Shown here: positions 9,755 through 18,813 of the stretch, piece after piece
Position numbering within the stretch: the stretch's first letter is position 1
How the letters are laid out: each line of letters opens with the position of its first letter
DNA from: Phycisphaeraceae bacterium
GTDB taxonomy: Bacteria > Planctomycetota > Phycisphaerae > Phycisphaerales > Zrk34
Length of the DNA stretch: 64,000 bases
Assembly: GCA_028282805.1 (NCBI GenBank)
Contig: JANQHD010000010.1
Span: 248,001 to 312,000, forward strand
Direction: 5' to 3'
Program-made: the position numbers and the translations under genes
The notes under the pieces: model-generated
Databases searched by the model: none
Seen by the model: the letters and a program-made list of their open reading frames with translations, nothing else
Told to the model about the DNA's origin: nothing

Positions 9755-10846
9755 TTGACCACGAACCACATCGTTCCCGTTCCCATCCACAACGCGCTGG
9801 TGACCGCGGCGTTCAAGCACCGCGGGTTCACCGACGACGAGGCCGTCGCCGCAGCGCGGTTCTGCGAGCTCGCGTCGTGGCATGGCATCAAGACGCACAA
9901 CGCGATCAAGGCGCTGCACCTCGACGAGTTGTTCGGCTCGATGGCCGGCGGTTGCGTGCCGGGCGCGGCGATCGACAAGCTGCCGCCGAAGTACCCCGCC
10001 GTGCACCGCTGGAACGCCAACCGCAAGCTCGGGCAGGCCGTGGCGTTCGACGCGATGCAACAGGCCATGGAACTCGCCGATAAGTTCGGCGTGGGCATCG
10101 TGACCGTCGACAACGCCTTCCACTACCTGTGGGGCGGCGGCTACGTCATCGACGCGGCCAACAAGGGTTACATCGCCTACACCTGCTGCACGGCCGCGCT
10201 CGCCGAGGTCGTACCCTTCATGGGCAAGCACCCCACGCTCGGCACCAACCCCCACAGCTGGGCCTTCCCCACAACCGAACTCATCGGCTACCCGGTCTGC
10301 ATCGACTGGGCCACGAGCACCGTGGCCATGGGCCGCGTGCAGCAGTTCAAGCGCGAAGGGCAAACACTGCCCACCGACGCCGCCGTCGACACCGACGGCA
10401 ACCCCACCACTAACCCCAACGAAGCGGTCGCCCTGCTGCCGTTCGGCAAGCACAAGGGCTACGGCCTGGCGCTGATCAACGAGGTCTACGCGGCGTACAC
10501 CGGCGGCTCGCTGCCCACACTGCGCAGCCGCTGGGGCATTGGGCCGAGCGACGAGAAATATACACCGCAGTTCTTCTTCCAGTGCATCAAGCCCGATGCG
10601 CTGGCGTGCGACGACTTCGCCCAGGGCCGCGACCAGAACGCCAACGTCAAGGCGGTGCTCGACGACCTGCTCGGCCACGGCAACGAAAACTGCATGCTGC
10701 CCGGCCAGATCGAGGCGCAAAACGCTGCGCTCAGCGCCAAACACGGCGGCCTGCTGTTCACCGAGGCCGAGCTGAACGAACTGAAACACATCGCCGACGA
10801 AGCGGGCGTGGCGTTCGAGACGCACACCTTCGACACGGCGAGCTGA
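9755..10846 (+). CDS. LDH2-family NAD(P)-dependent oxidoreductase (malate/L-lactate/ureidoglycolate dehydrogenase-like)
   Basis: 363 aa using the TTG at 9755, which follows GAGGA (9743-9747) with 7-bp spacing. No ATG lies nearby in frame, and longer starts run into the GH95 gene. The LDH2 fold is indicated by the early His in SWHGIKTHNAIK, by GVGIVTVDNAFHYLWGGGYV, by LGTNPHSWAFPT, and by the late GKHKGYGLALINEVYAAYTGGS, which contains the family signature Gly-rich loop. Members oxidise 2-hydroxyacids such as malate, lactate, sulfolactate or sugar-derived acids. It follows the fucosidase by 14 bp, so a 2-hydroxyacid from deoxysugar breakdown is a plausible substrate. That is inference. Confidence 0.85.
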   Translation: MTTNHIVPVPIHNALVTAAFKHRGFTDDEAVAAARFCELASWHGIKTHNAIKALHLDELFGSMAGGCVPGAAIDKLPPKYPAVHRWNANRKLGQAVAFDAMQQAMELADKFGVGIVTVDNAFHYLWGGGYVIDAANKGYIAYTCCTAALAEVVPFMGKHPTLGTNPHSWAFPTTELIGYPVCIDWATSTVAMGRVQQFKREGQTLPTDAAVDTDGNPTTNPNEAVALLPFGKHKGYGLALINEVYAAYTGGSLPTLRSRWGIGPSDEKYTPQFFFQCIKPDALACDDFAQGRDQNANVKAVLDDLLGHGNENCMLPGQIEAQNAALSAKHGGLLFTEAELNELKHIADEAGVAFETHTFDTAS

Positions 10847-11404
10847 TCAAACGGCCGCGTCGATCAACACGCGCGCGACCTCGCGGGCCTGCGTGGCGGA
10901 AGAGCGGTCGTCGTCGAGCAGCGCCTGGCTCGTCGCACCGATCAACAACAGCACCAGCTGCCGAGCAAGCGTGTCGGGTCGCTTGGCTTTCGCTGCTTTC
11001 GCCAACCCTGCCAGGCGTTCGCGCAAGCGCTGATAATGCTCAGCCGCGAACGCGTGCATTGGGTGGGCCGGGTCGGTGTATTCGTGCGACGCCTTGAGGA
11101 ATACGCAACCGTGAAAATCGTCTTCGCAGTACCACTGCGTGTGCAGGTCGAACACGGCCAACAGCCGGTCGCGCGGTGAGCCGCCGATGTGGGTCAGGTA
11201 CGTGTCGACCCGTGTCGACCATTGCTCGTCCATCCGTTGCAGCGCGGCGGCGATCAGCTCGTCTTTCGATTCGAAGTGGTTGTAGAGTGTCATCTTCGCC
11301 ACCCCCGATTCGGCGACGATGCGATCGATCCCCGTGGCGTGGTAGCCGTGCTCCAGAAACAGGCCGAGGGCGGTGACGACGAGTTGTTCACGCTTGTCGG
11401 ACAT
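10847..11404 (-). CDS. TetR/AcrR-family transcriptional regulator
   Basis: 185 aa, starting at MSDKREQ (ATG complement 11402-11404). The N-terminal ~50 residues are a TetR helix-turn-helix: LVVTALGLFLEHGYHATGIDRIVAESGVAKMTLYNHFESKDELI. The C-terminal ligand domain contains one Cys-His-Cys stretch (WYCEDDFHGCVFLKA) seen in the YxaF/LmrA-like subgroup. It ends flush with the convergent LDH2-like gene and is divergent from 11608. Between them lie an 18-bp perfect palindrome (11525-11542) and a degenerate version near 11420 (TGTACA then AGTATA), both suitable TetR operators. Autoregulation and control of 11608-12438 are likely. Confidence 0.9.
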   Translation of the reverse strand: MSDKREQLVVTALGLFLEHGYHATGIDRIVAESGVAKMTLYNHFESKDELIAAALQRMDEQWSTRVDTYLTHIGGSPRDRLLAVFDLHTQWYCEDDFHGCVFLKASHEYTDPAHPMHAFAAEHYQRLRERLAGLAKAAKAKRPDTLARQLVLLLIGATSQALLDDDRSSATQAREVARVLIDAAV

Positions 11405-11481
11405 AGGGCAACTCCGATCTGTACAATTCAGTATATTCATTAGTTGGCGCAAGTCTAGCTACGCTTTGCATGGGCAATTTT

Positions 11482-11512
11482 GTTTAAAAATAAGCGAAAT
11501 TATTTTTAAAAC
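11482..11512. other. AT-rich inverted repeat in the tetR / 11608 intergenic region
   Basis: The arm GTTTAAAAATAA (11482-11493) faces TTATTTTTAAAAC (11500-11512) across a 6-base loop, with one extra A on the right arm. It stands out in GC-rich surroundings. It could be a bidirectional terminator-like hairpin or part of the divergent promoter region. There is no direct evidence for either. Confidence 0.45.
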
Positions 11513-11524
11513 CTGCTGTAACGT

Positions 11525-11542
11525 ATGTACAAATCTGTACAT
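11525..11542. promoter_or_regulatory. Palindromic operator, probable TetR binding site
   Basis: ATGTACA-AATC-TGTACAT is a perfect 7-bp inverted repeat with a 4-bp spacer. It lies 66 bp before the ATG at 11608 and 121 bp from the divergent tetR start. A weaker related site (TGTACA-ATTC-AGTATA) is at 11420-11435, directly upstream of tetR. Confidence 0.6.
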
Positions 11543-11607
11543 CGTAGCATGTGAAGGCCGGCGTCGGGCCGGCACAGACACACACCCAGACCACAAAGAG
11601 GTGCACC

Positions 11608-12438
11608 ATGACACGCCGCTCAAACCACCACACGAACGCCCGTCACGGATTCGCAATCGCCTTGGCCGCGCTGTTGACGAGCACTACGACGCTGTGGGCC
11701 GATGTGCCCGCCAACAACCAGGCCGGTCGCCGATTGCTCAACCAAGCCCTCGCGGCGCACGGCGGGCTCGATACCTGGCGGAGTTACCAAACGCTCAACT
11801 ACACGATCGAAGACTTCCCGCTCGGCGAAAAGGCGCCCATGAACTTCAACCACACCGCCGACCTTATAAGCCGTCGCCACCTGATGGTCGGGCCGAACTA
11901 CCGGATCGGTTACGACGGAACGAACGGCTGGGCCGTCAACGGCGCCGCGGCGGGCATCCCCGCACGGTTCGTCACTCACGGCAACTTCTACTTCGTGGGC
12001 ATCCCGTTCGTCTTCGCCGACCCGGGCATCCATGTTCGCGACCTCGGCCAACAAAAACTGCGCGACACGACCTACGACACGATCGGCATCAGCTACGAGC
12101 GTGGTGTGGGCGACACGGCCGACGACGATTACGTCGTCTACCTCGACACCGAAACGCACCGCGTGGCCGCGATCCAGTTCGCCGTGACCTACAAGGCGAT
12201 CCGTGGAGAGGCGTCGGTCGAACAAGCCCCCCGCAAGGTGCTGACCTACGACAACTGGCAACAGGTTGACGGCCTGTGGATCGTCGAGCAAGCAACGTTC
12301 TACAGCTATGTCGACGGCAAGGCCGAAGGCGAGGGCGCGCCCTACCACGTGACCAAGGCCATCTTCCACCATGCCCGCCCCGACGATTCGCTGTTCCAAG
12401 CCCAAGCCGACGCAAAGGTCGATCAGACCCACAAGTAA
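11608..12438 (+). CDS. Secreted LolA/DUF6503-like protein
   Basis: 276 aa from ATG 11608, preceded by AAAGAGG. The signal peptide occupies residues ~1-32 (cleavage near LWADVPA). The mature protein starts with QAGRRLLNQALAAHGGLDTWRSYQTLNYTIEDF, the pattern of DUF6503-type proteins of the outer-membrane lipoprotein-sorting (LolA-like) fold. It continues with beta-strand-rich segments (RIGYDGTNGWAVN, VYLDTETHRVAAIQF, VLTYDNWQQVDGLWIV). It likely binds a hydrophobic ligand in the periplasm. The divergent TetR gene and palindromic operator suggest inducible expression. The family call is from motif memory. Confidence 0.65.
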   Translation: MTRRSNHHTNARHGFAIALAALLTSTTTLWADVPANNQAGRRLLNQALAAHGGLDTWRSYQTLNYTIEDFPLGEKAPMNFNHTADLISRRHLMVGPNYRIGYDGTNGWAVNGAAAGIPARFVTHGNFYFVGIPFVFADPGIHVRDLGQQKLRDTTYDTIGISYERGVGDTADDDYVVYLDTETHRVAAIQFAVTYKAIRGEASVEQAPRKVLTYDNWQQVDGLWIVEQATFYSYVDGKAEGEGAPYHVTKAIFHHARPDDSLFQAQADAKVDQTHK

Positions 12439-12460
12439 GCCGCATCACACCGAACCGCAC

Positions 12461-12490
12461 AACCCCGCATCGCCCGGCCGATGCGGGGTT
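12461..12490 (+). terminator. Stem-loop terminator candidate after 11608-12438
   Basis: A perfect 12-bp stem (12461-12472 with 12479-12490) encloses a 6-base loop, 22 bp after the stop codon. The following bases are only weakly T-rich (ATTGCAT). It may therefore act as an mRNA 3'-end hairpin rather than a strong intrinsic terminator. Confidence 0.6.
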
Positions 12491-12619
12491 ATTGCATGCG
12501 CCGCAAAACGGGTGCGTTTGAAAAACAAAAGAACCTGTACGCGGGCGTGCAATCCCTGCAAAATACAGTTCGACCGGCGTTGAATCCATAGAGCGGGCAC
12601 ACAAGAAAGGGGGCTCGCC

Positions 12620-14857
12620 ATGCCAGCCAGTCACGCAACCGATCAAGCCCAACCCCACCGCCCCACCGCCCGCGTGCTTGCGCGTTTGTTGCTCGGGCTC
12701 GCGCTGATCACGGTCGCCGGTTGCTTCGGCCCGAACCACCGCCAGTTGGCGGACGAGGCGTTCGAAGCCAACCGGTACGAGGTGGCTGTCAGGCACTACC
12801 AGAAGGCGCTGGCCGATCGGCCGCGGCTCCTCGACGACCCTACCTTTGCCGCGCAATACAACCTGGCCAAAGTGCGGGCACACACCGACCGTGCGCAGCG
12901 CCGGATGAACGAAGGCGATTACCTCAACGCCGTCGATGAACTCGACAAGGCCCTCGTAATCGACCCCACACACCCCGGAGCGATCCGGTTGCGAAGGCTT
13001 GCCGCCGTGGGGGCAGCCGACCTGCTCTACAAGCAAGCTCTCAACCAAGCCGACCTCGGCGACCGCCAACAAGCCGTCACAGCAATCGATCGCGCGTTGT
13101 CATACCAACCCGGTCACCTGCTAGCGTTGCGGGCGCGCGATGCACTGGCGGGTAAGGGCTCAGCGATGCCAGGGGCGCAACACGCCTACGAACAGGGCCG
13201 ACAGCACGTCGAGCACAAGAGCTGGGCGCAAGCGGTCGCGCAGTTCGACCACGCCGTCAAAACCGATCCGTCGCTGCTCACCGCGCGTTTGGCACGGCAC
13301 GAGGCGCGCAAACCCATCCGCGAGGCGGACGAACTGTTCGCCAGCGCGAGCGACCTTAAAAAGCAGAAGCGCCTCGACGCGGCGATCACGGCCATCGAAC
13401 GCGCCAAGGCCATCCGCCCACACCACACCGGCTACGATGCGCAACACCGTGCGCTGCTGGCAGACCGCAACGAAACCGAACGGCTGCTGACCCAGGCGGT
13501 CGCGGCGATGAGCCGGTCGCAATGGGACCAAGGCCTGGTGATGGTTAAGCGGGCTCGTGCGGTATTCCCCTATCACCCGCGGCTCGACGGGGTCGAAAGC
13601 GACCTGCGCACGCGGGCCGCCATGCAGTACACGGCGGGCGGCGATGCTCACCGGCAAGCCGGCCGGCTCGACCAAGCCGATGACGATTACCGCAAGGCGC
13701 TGGCGTACGCGCCGAAACACGGCCCGGCGAGCCGAGGCCTGGCCGACACCGCGACCACACGCGCCGTCGCGGCCGAGCGGCAGAACCGACCGGGCCAGGC
13801 GTTGCTGTGGCACACGCAGGCTCACCGGCAGATCAACACCCCCGCTTCCGCCGAGGCGATCGCGCGGTTGCGCCAGACGTTGGAAGACCGCCACGCTTTC
13901 GGCGTGCAGTTCAGCAACGCCCCCGCGGGTGCGAACGATACGGCGTGGGAACTGCAAGCCCGCGTGGTGCGGCAGTTGCATAACACCGCGCCCAGCTCCG
14001 TGCACATCGCGCCGCAGCCGGGCCGGGCACTCGGTCGAGTGTACACCGCCACGGTCGACGCGGGCATCAGCCAACAGAGTGTGGAGCGTATCAACCGCAC
14101 GCACGGCACGCACGCGTACCAGGTAGAACAGGCCGTGCCCAACCCGCGGATCGGGCGGATCGGGCACGACATCGACTGCGCCGATCGCGTGCTGGACAAG
14201 CTGGTCGACAAGCGTGAAGACCTGTTGCGTCGCATCCGCCGGGCTGAGCAATGGAAGCGGCAGGACCCGGACAACCCGGCCAAGCAGGCCAACATCGATC
14301 GGCTGCAGCGGGAACTGCGTGCCAACCGGCGCGACATCATCGAAGCCGAACGCGACCTGCGCCGCGTCGAGCACGCGTTGTTGCGTGAACCGAGGACGGT
14401 GCTGGCGTTGGTCGATGCGTATTGGCCGTACAAGATCGATACGTACCGCCAGCGAGTCGAGTTGACCGGGCGGGTGACGTTGCGAGACGCGCAGACCAAC
14501 CGCAAGCTCGAAGCGGTTTCGATCCGTAAAGGATACAGCGAGGAGGACAAGACGCTGGTCGGCGCTAACCCGGCGATCGGGCTGGGCGAAGACCCGCTGG
14601 AGTTCACCGACCACGCGACGATTCGGAGCGACTTGCTGGACCGTGCCGCGGGTGAAACGGCGGAGCGGTTGCTGCGCCGGGCCGTCGAGGGCGAGGTCGC
14701 GGCGTTGCGGGCGCAGGCCAAGGCGCAAAGCGCGGCGGGCGACCACGCGGGGGCGCTCGAGTCGCGCGTCGCGGCCGCGGTGCTGTTACACCACGCCGAC
14801 GCACGGGCCGCGGCGACCTACCTCGACGGCCTGCGCCGGATCGAGGCCGGCGGTTGA
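12620..14857 (+). CDS. TPR-repeat lipoprotein of unknown function
   Basis: 745 aa. GAAAGGGGG precedes the ATG. The signal peptide has a classic lipobox, ITVAGC (Cys ~34). The N-terminal ~270 residues are tetratricopeptide-like: ADEAFEANRYEVAVRHYQKAL, MNEGDYLNAVDELDKALVIDPTHPGA, DRQQAVTAIDRALSYQPGH, SWAQAVAQFDHAVKTDP and further degenerate copies to ~residue 400. The C-terminal part (~500-620) contains a charged helical segment (DKREDLLRRIRRAEQWKRQ... RRDIIEAERDLRR) predicted as a coiled coil. No enzymatic motif was found. It probably acts as a periplasm-facing scaffold on the envelope. It stands alone with long flanking gaps. Confidence 0.8.
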   Translation: MPASHATDQAQPHRPTARVLARLLLGLALITVAGCFGPNHRQLADEAFEANRYEVAVRHYQKALADRPRLLDDPTFAAQYNLAKVRAHTDRAQRRMNEGDYLNAVDELDKALVIDPTHPGAIRLRRLAAVGAADLLYKQALNQADLGDRQQAVTAIDRALSYQPGHLLALRARDALAGKGSAMPGAQHAYEQGRQHVEHKSWAQAVAQFDHAVKTDPSLLTARLARHEARKPIREADELFASASDLKKQKRLDAAITAIERAKAIRPHHTGYDAQHRALLADRNETERLLTQAVAAMSRSQWDQGLVMVKRARAVFPYHPRLDGVESDLRTRAAMQYTAGGDAHRQAGRLDQADDDYRKALAYAPKHGPASRGLADTATTRAVAAERQNRPGQALLWHTQAHRQINTPASAEAIARLRQTLEDRHAFGVQFSNAPAGANDTAWELQARVVRQLHNTAPSSVHIAPQPGRALGRVYTATVDAGISQQSVERINRTHGTHAYQVEQAVPNPRIGRIGHDIDCADRVLDKLVDKREDLLRRIRRAEQWKRQDPDNPAKQANIDRLQRELRANRRDIIEAERDLRRVEHALLREPRTVLALVDAYWPYKIDTYRQRVELTGRVTLRDAQTNRKLEAVSIRKGYSEEDKTLVGANPAIGLGEDPLEFTDHATIRSDLLDRAAGETAERLLRRAVEGEVAALRAQAKAQSAAGDHAGALESRVAAAVLLHHADARAAATYLDGLRRIEAGG

Positions 14858-14977
14858 CCCGAGGCGCGTTTACCACTTGAAACAAAGCCAATTCACGCAC
14901 GCGAGCGCACGCCGGCCCGCCGCATGTTTTGGCTTGACACCGGCGCGGTGTGGGGTCAAACTTGCCGCTCAACGATC

Positions 14978-15031
14978 CGCACGGAGGTCGTCGGCCCTGA
15001 GCTTGTCGAAGGGTGCCTGGAGGGACGTGCG
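14978..15031 (+). repeat. 54-bp dispersed repeat, copy 2
   Basis: Identical to 3926-3979, same orientation. It lies 52 bp before the kinase start at 15084, so both copies occupy the leader region of a carbohydrate-metabolism gene. The surrounding gap 14858-15083 holds no gene. Confidence 0.85.
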
Positions 15032-15083
15032 GCGGGCGTACCGCGGGGTGCGCCCCAACGACCTCTAACCACGGGAACGGATC

Positions 15084-16178
15084 ATGTCACTGAACATTCG
15101 CGCGGAATCGGATTGCCAACTCGACCTCGTCTCGCTCGGCGAGTGCATGGTCAGGCTCAGCCCCGAGGGACACGGGCGCATCGAGTTTGCCAGGAAGATG
15201 GACGTGTACGTCGGCGGTGGGGAGTTCAACGTCGCCTACGCCCTGTCGCGGCTGGGGCTTCGGACCGGCTGGGTGGGCGGGCTGGTGGACAACCCGGTCG
15301 GCGGGATCATCGCCAACCACGCGCGGGCCGTGGGGATGGACATCTCCGACGCGGTGGTGATGCCGTACGATGGCGTGGGTCGCGCGTCGCGCATCGGTTT
15401 GAACTTCACGGAGGTGGGCGTCGGACCGCGCGGCGCGGTGACGCTGTACGACCGTGGGCACAGCGCCACGTCGAAGATGAAGCCGGGCGATGTGGATTGG
15501 GATGACTTGTTTGCCAAGCGCGGCGTGCGTTGGCTGCACACGGGTGGGATTTTCACGTGCCTCAGCGAGAGTACGGGGGCGGTGGCGACCGAGGCGCTCG
15601 AAGCGGCGCACGGGGCGGGCACGATCGTGAGCTACGACCTGAACTTCCGCAGCAAGCTGTGGTCGAGCGACCAAGCGATTGCGGCGACGAAGCCGCTGGT
15701 GCCGTACATCGACTGCTTGATCGGCAACGAAGAAGACTTCCAGAAGGTGCTCGGCTACGAGGTCGAGGGGGCGGACATCGAGGGCGGCGGCGAGCTGCCG
15801 ATCGAAAACTACCAGAAGATGGTGCGCAAGGTCTGCGCCGATTACCCGAACCTGAAGGTCGTGGGCACGACGCTGCGTGAGGTGATCAACGCCACGGAGA
15901 ACAACTGGTCGGCGCTGCTGTACTGGGCGGAGACCGACACGTTCCACGTGGGCCCGACGTTCGAGCGGCTGATCCTCGAGGACCGCGTGGGCGGCGGCGA
16001 CGGGTTTGCCAGCGGGTTCACGTATGCGTTCCTCGCGGGCAAGACGCCCGAGCAGGCGGTGAACTATGGCACGTGCCACGGGGCGATGCTGATGACCACG
16101 CGCGGCGACACCAGCGAGATCACCCTCAAGGAACTGGAACACGTCGTCGCCGGCGGCGGGGCGCGGATCGTGCGATAA
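15084..16178 (+). CDS. PfkB-family sugar kinase, probably 2-keto-3-deoxygluconate kinase
   Basis: 364 aa. The ribokinase/PfkB fold is indicated by the N-terminal LVSLGECMVRLSPEG, the substrate-binding YVGGGEFNVAYALSRLGLRTGWVG, the middle VSYDLNFRSKLWS and CLIGNEEDF, and the C-terminal anion-hole motif DRVGGGDGFASGF. In that motif the usual G-A-G-D is G-G-G-D, and the catalytic Asp is kept. 'GGxxFNVAxALSRLG' and 'NEEDFxxxLG' fit the KDG/KDGal kinase group better than fructokinases. It would form 2-keto-3-deoxy-6-phosphogluconate. No aldolase is adjacent. The SD is weak, so the start is moderately certain. Confidence 0.82.
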   Translation: MSLNIRAESDCQLDLVSLGECMVRLSPEGHGRIEFARKMDVYVGGGEFNVAYALSRLGLRTGWVGGLVDNPVGGIIANHARAVGMDISDAVVMPYDGVGRASRIGLNFTEVGVGPRGAVTLYDRGHSATSKMKPGDVDWDDLFAKRGVRWLHTGGIFTCLSESTGAVATEALEAAHGAGTIVSYDLNFRSKLWSSDQAIAATKPLVPYIDCLIGNEEDFQKVLGYEVEGADIEGGGELPIENYQKMVRKVCADYPNLKVVGTTLREVINATENNWSALLYWAETDTFHVGPTFERLILEDRVGGGDGFASGFTYAFLAGKTPEQAVNYGTCHGAMLMTTRGDTSEITLKELEHVVAGGGARIVR

Positions 16179-16229
16179 GACGAGCCGAATGACACGCAAC
16201 GGGCGTCGTAGTCTGCAAGGAGGCGACGC

Positions 16230-18578
16230 ATGCTGCGCACGATTCTCGCTGTCACGATGGTCGCGCTTGGTTTCGGCTCGACCACAAACGGTGATGCCCA
16301 CCCCGAGTACGAGTTGTGGTACACCCAGCCCGCAAAGAAGTGGTTGGAGGCGCTGCCGGTCGGCAACGGGCGGTTGGGCGCGATGGTGTTCGGCGGAGTC
16401 GAGGCTGAGCGTGTTCAGTTGAATGAGGACACGGTGTGGGCCGGCCCGCCGGTGCCGCGGGCGAGGGCGGAGATGGTTGCGGCGATGGGTGCGGCGCGCA
16501 AGGCGTGGTTCGCCGGTGATTACGCGACAGCGACGAAGCTGGTGCAGGGAGCGATGGCGCCGCGCATCTCGCCGCGCAGCCACCAGACGCTGGGCGACCT
16601 GCGGTTGTCGTTCGAGCTGCCGGGCAAGGCCGAGTCGTACCGGCGTGATTTGAACCTGGACACGGGGGTCGCGGCCACGCGGTTTTCGGTTGACGGCGTC
16701 AACTATCGACGCGACGTGCTCGCCTCAGCGGTTGACGATGTGATCGTCGTGCGCCTGACGGCGGATCAACCCGGCAAGCAGACGCTGACCGTTGCGTTGG
16801 ACAGGCCGGCGGATTTCAAGACGATCGCGATCGGCGACGACACGCTTGTGATGAGCGGGCAAGCACAACACAAGGGCAAGCAGAAAGGCGTGTTCTGGCA
16901 GGGCGTGCTTAAGGCCAGGTGCGAAGACGGCAAGGCCGAAGCGGTGGGCAACCGCTTGAAGATCACCGGCGCCGATGCGGTGACGCTGTATGTCGCGGCG
17001 TGCACCGATTACAACATGGATCACCCCGCAGAGCCGTTGTCACGCGATCGACAGGCGCACAACGAAGCGACGCTGGCGAAGGCGATGGCCAAGCCGTACG
17101 AGTTGCTTGTTGCGGATCACGTACGTGATCATCGGAGCCTGTTTCGCCGGTGCACGCTTGACCTTGGCGGGCACGATGCAAACGCCCGCCCCACTGATGA
17201 ACGATTGAAGGCGGTCAAGCAAGGCGGCGACGACCCGGCGCTGGTGGCGTTGTACTTCCAGTACGGCCGATACCTGCTGATGGGCTCGTCGCGCCCGGGG
17301 TGCATGCCGGCGAACCTTCAGGGTTTGTGGAACGACAAGGTCGCCGCGCCGTGGAACGCCGACTACCACGTCAACATTAATTTGCAGATGAACTACTGGC
17401 CGGCCGAGGTGACGAACCTGAGCGAGTGCCACGAGCCGTTGCTGCGTTTCACCGAGCGGCTGGCGCCGAGCGGGCGGGCGACGGCAAGAACCGTGTACAA
17501 CGCGCGCGGGTTCGTCGCGCACCACACGACCGACGCCTGGCTGCACACCGCGCCGTTCGGGCGGGCACAGTACGGCATGTGGCCTCACGGCGCCGGGTGG
17601 TTGTCGCAGCACCACATGGAACGCTACCGCTTCACGGGCGATGCGGTGTTCCTGCGCGAGCGCGCGTACCCGGTGCTCAAGCAGGCGGCGCTGTTCTACC
17701 TCGACTACCTCACGGAAGACCCGGCGACGGGGAAGCTGGTGTCGGGCCTCGACACGTCGCCGGAGAACCGCTACCGCGGGGCCGACGGGAAGGTGTACAA
17801 CCTGTCGATGGGCTGCTCGATGAGCCAGCAGATCGTGTGGGACGTGCTGACGAACACGCTGGAAGCGGCGGCCGTGCTGGGCATCGACGACGGGTTTACG
17901 AAAGAAGTCGAGGCGGCGCGCGGCAAGCTGTACGAGCCGCGCATCGGCGGCGACGGACGGCTGATGGAGTGGGTCAAGCCGTTCGATGAGCCCGAGCCGG
18001 GCCACCGGCACATCTCGCACCTGTATGCGCTGCACCCCGGCCGGCAGTACAACTTCCGCGACAACCCGAGCCTCATCGCCGCGGCGCGCAAGAGCATCGA
18101 CCACCGGCTGAGCCACGGCGGCGGGCACACGGGGTGGAGCCGGGCGTGGATCATCAACTTCTTCGCGCGGTTCAAGGACGGCGACGCGGCGCACCACCAC
18201 ACGCTGATGCTGCTGCGCAAGAGCACGCACCCGAACCTGTTCGACAACCACCCGCCGTTCCAGATCGACGGCAACTTCGGCGGGACCGCGGGCATCGCTG
18301 AGATGCTGCTGCAGAGCCACGTGGGCGATTCGCGCTTAGGTTACGAGGTCGAACTGCTGCCGGCGTTGCCGAAAGCGTGGGCGCGCGGTTCGTTCAGAGG
18401 CCTGCGGGCGCGCGGCGGGGTCGTGGTCGACTTGGCATGGAAAGACGGCCGCCCCACCGCCGGGACCGTCACCAGCGATCGCGGCGGCGTGGTCACGCTG
18501 CGCTACGGCGACAACGTGGTCAAGGTCGAAACCCCGGCGGGCGTGGCGGTCGAGGTGCCGAAAGCCTTGTATCGATAG
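16230..18578 (+). CDS. GH95 alpha-L-fucosidase, secreted (paralogue 2)
   Basis: 782 aa. CAAGGAGGCG precedes ATG 16230. The signal peptide is ~residues 1-24 without a lipobox, so a soluble exported form is likely, unlike paralogue 1. GH95 landmarks are LPVGNGRLGAMVFGG, QLNEDTVWAGPP, NINLQMNYWPAEVTNLSECHEPL, SGLDTSPENRYRG, HRHISHLYALHPG and [21 protein letters not shown]. The sequence SPEN at the acid position is the classical GH95 form, whereas paralogue 1 has SPEQ. It follows the KDG-type kinase by 51 bp in the same direction and may be cotranscribed with it. The likely substrates are terminal alpha-L-fucose residues of algal or mucin-type glycans. Confidence 0.93.
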   Translation: MLRTILAVTMVALGFGSTTNGDAHPEYELWYTQPAKKWLEALPVGNGRLGAMVFGGVEAERVQLNEDTVWAGPPVPRARAEMVAAMGAARKAWFAGDYATATKLVQGAMAPRISPRSHQTLGDLRLSFELPGKAESYRRDLNLDTGVAATRFSVDGVNYRRDVLASAVDDVIVVRLTADQPGKQTLTVALDRPADFKTIAIGDDTLVMSGQAQHKGKQKGVFWQGVLKARCEDGKAEAVGNRLKITGADAVTLYVAACTDYNMDHPAEPLSRDRQAHNEATLAKAMAKPYELLVADHVRDHRSLFRRCTLDLGGHDANARPTDERLKAVKQGGDDPALVALYFQYGRYLLMGSSRPGCMPANLQGLWNDKVAAPWNADYHVNINLQMNYWPAEVTNLSECHEPLLRFTERLAPSGRATARTVYNARGFVAHHTTDAWLHTAPFGRAQYGMWPHGAGWLSQHHMERYRFTGDAVFLRERAYPVLKQAALFYLDYLTEDPATGKLVSGLDTSPENRYRGADGKVYNLSMGCSMSQQIVWDVLTNTLEAAAVLGIDDGFTKEVEAARGKLYEPRIGGDGRLMEWVKPFDEPEPGHRHISHLYALHPGRQYNFRDNPSLIAAARKSIDHRLSHGGGHTGWSRAWIINFFARFKDGDAAHHHTLMLLRKSTHPNLFDNHPPFQIDGNFGGTAGIAEMLLQSHVGDSRLGYEVELLPALPKAWARGSFRGLRARGGVVVDLAWKDGRPTAGTVTSDRGGVVTLRYGDNVVKVETPAGVAVEVPKALYR

Positions 18579-18813
18579 GCTCACACGAAGCAAACCGTCA
18601 AGATAGCGAAACTGATCCGGTTGTGCGTATTACACGAGACACCCGCGGATAGGCGCTGAACGGCGTGTTGGGCGCCGTGCGCGGCGGCGTTCGGTTTGTA
18701 CCGGCCCGGTCATCAGTTTTTCGCGGGTTTTGCGATCTTTGATCGCGCACCGCGGTTTTGGGCGGCTACAATTCACCCCATGGGGCGAGAGAGATGTCTC
18801 CCCGAAGGAAGGT

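Noticed and set aside
8840-10825. 661-codon open frame on the minus strand
   Set aside because: Antisense to the GH95 and LDH2 genes, both of which have clear family motifs. Composition is that of a shadow frame.
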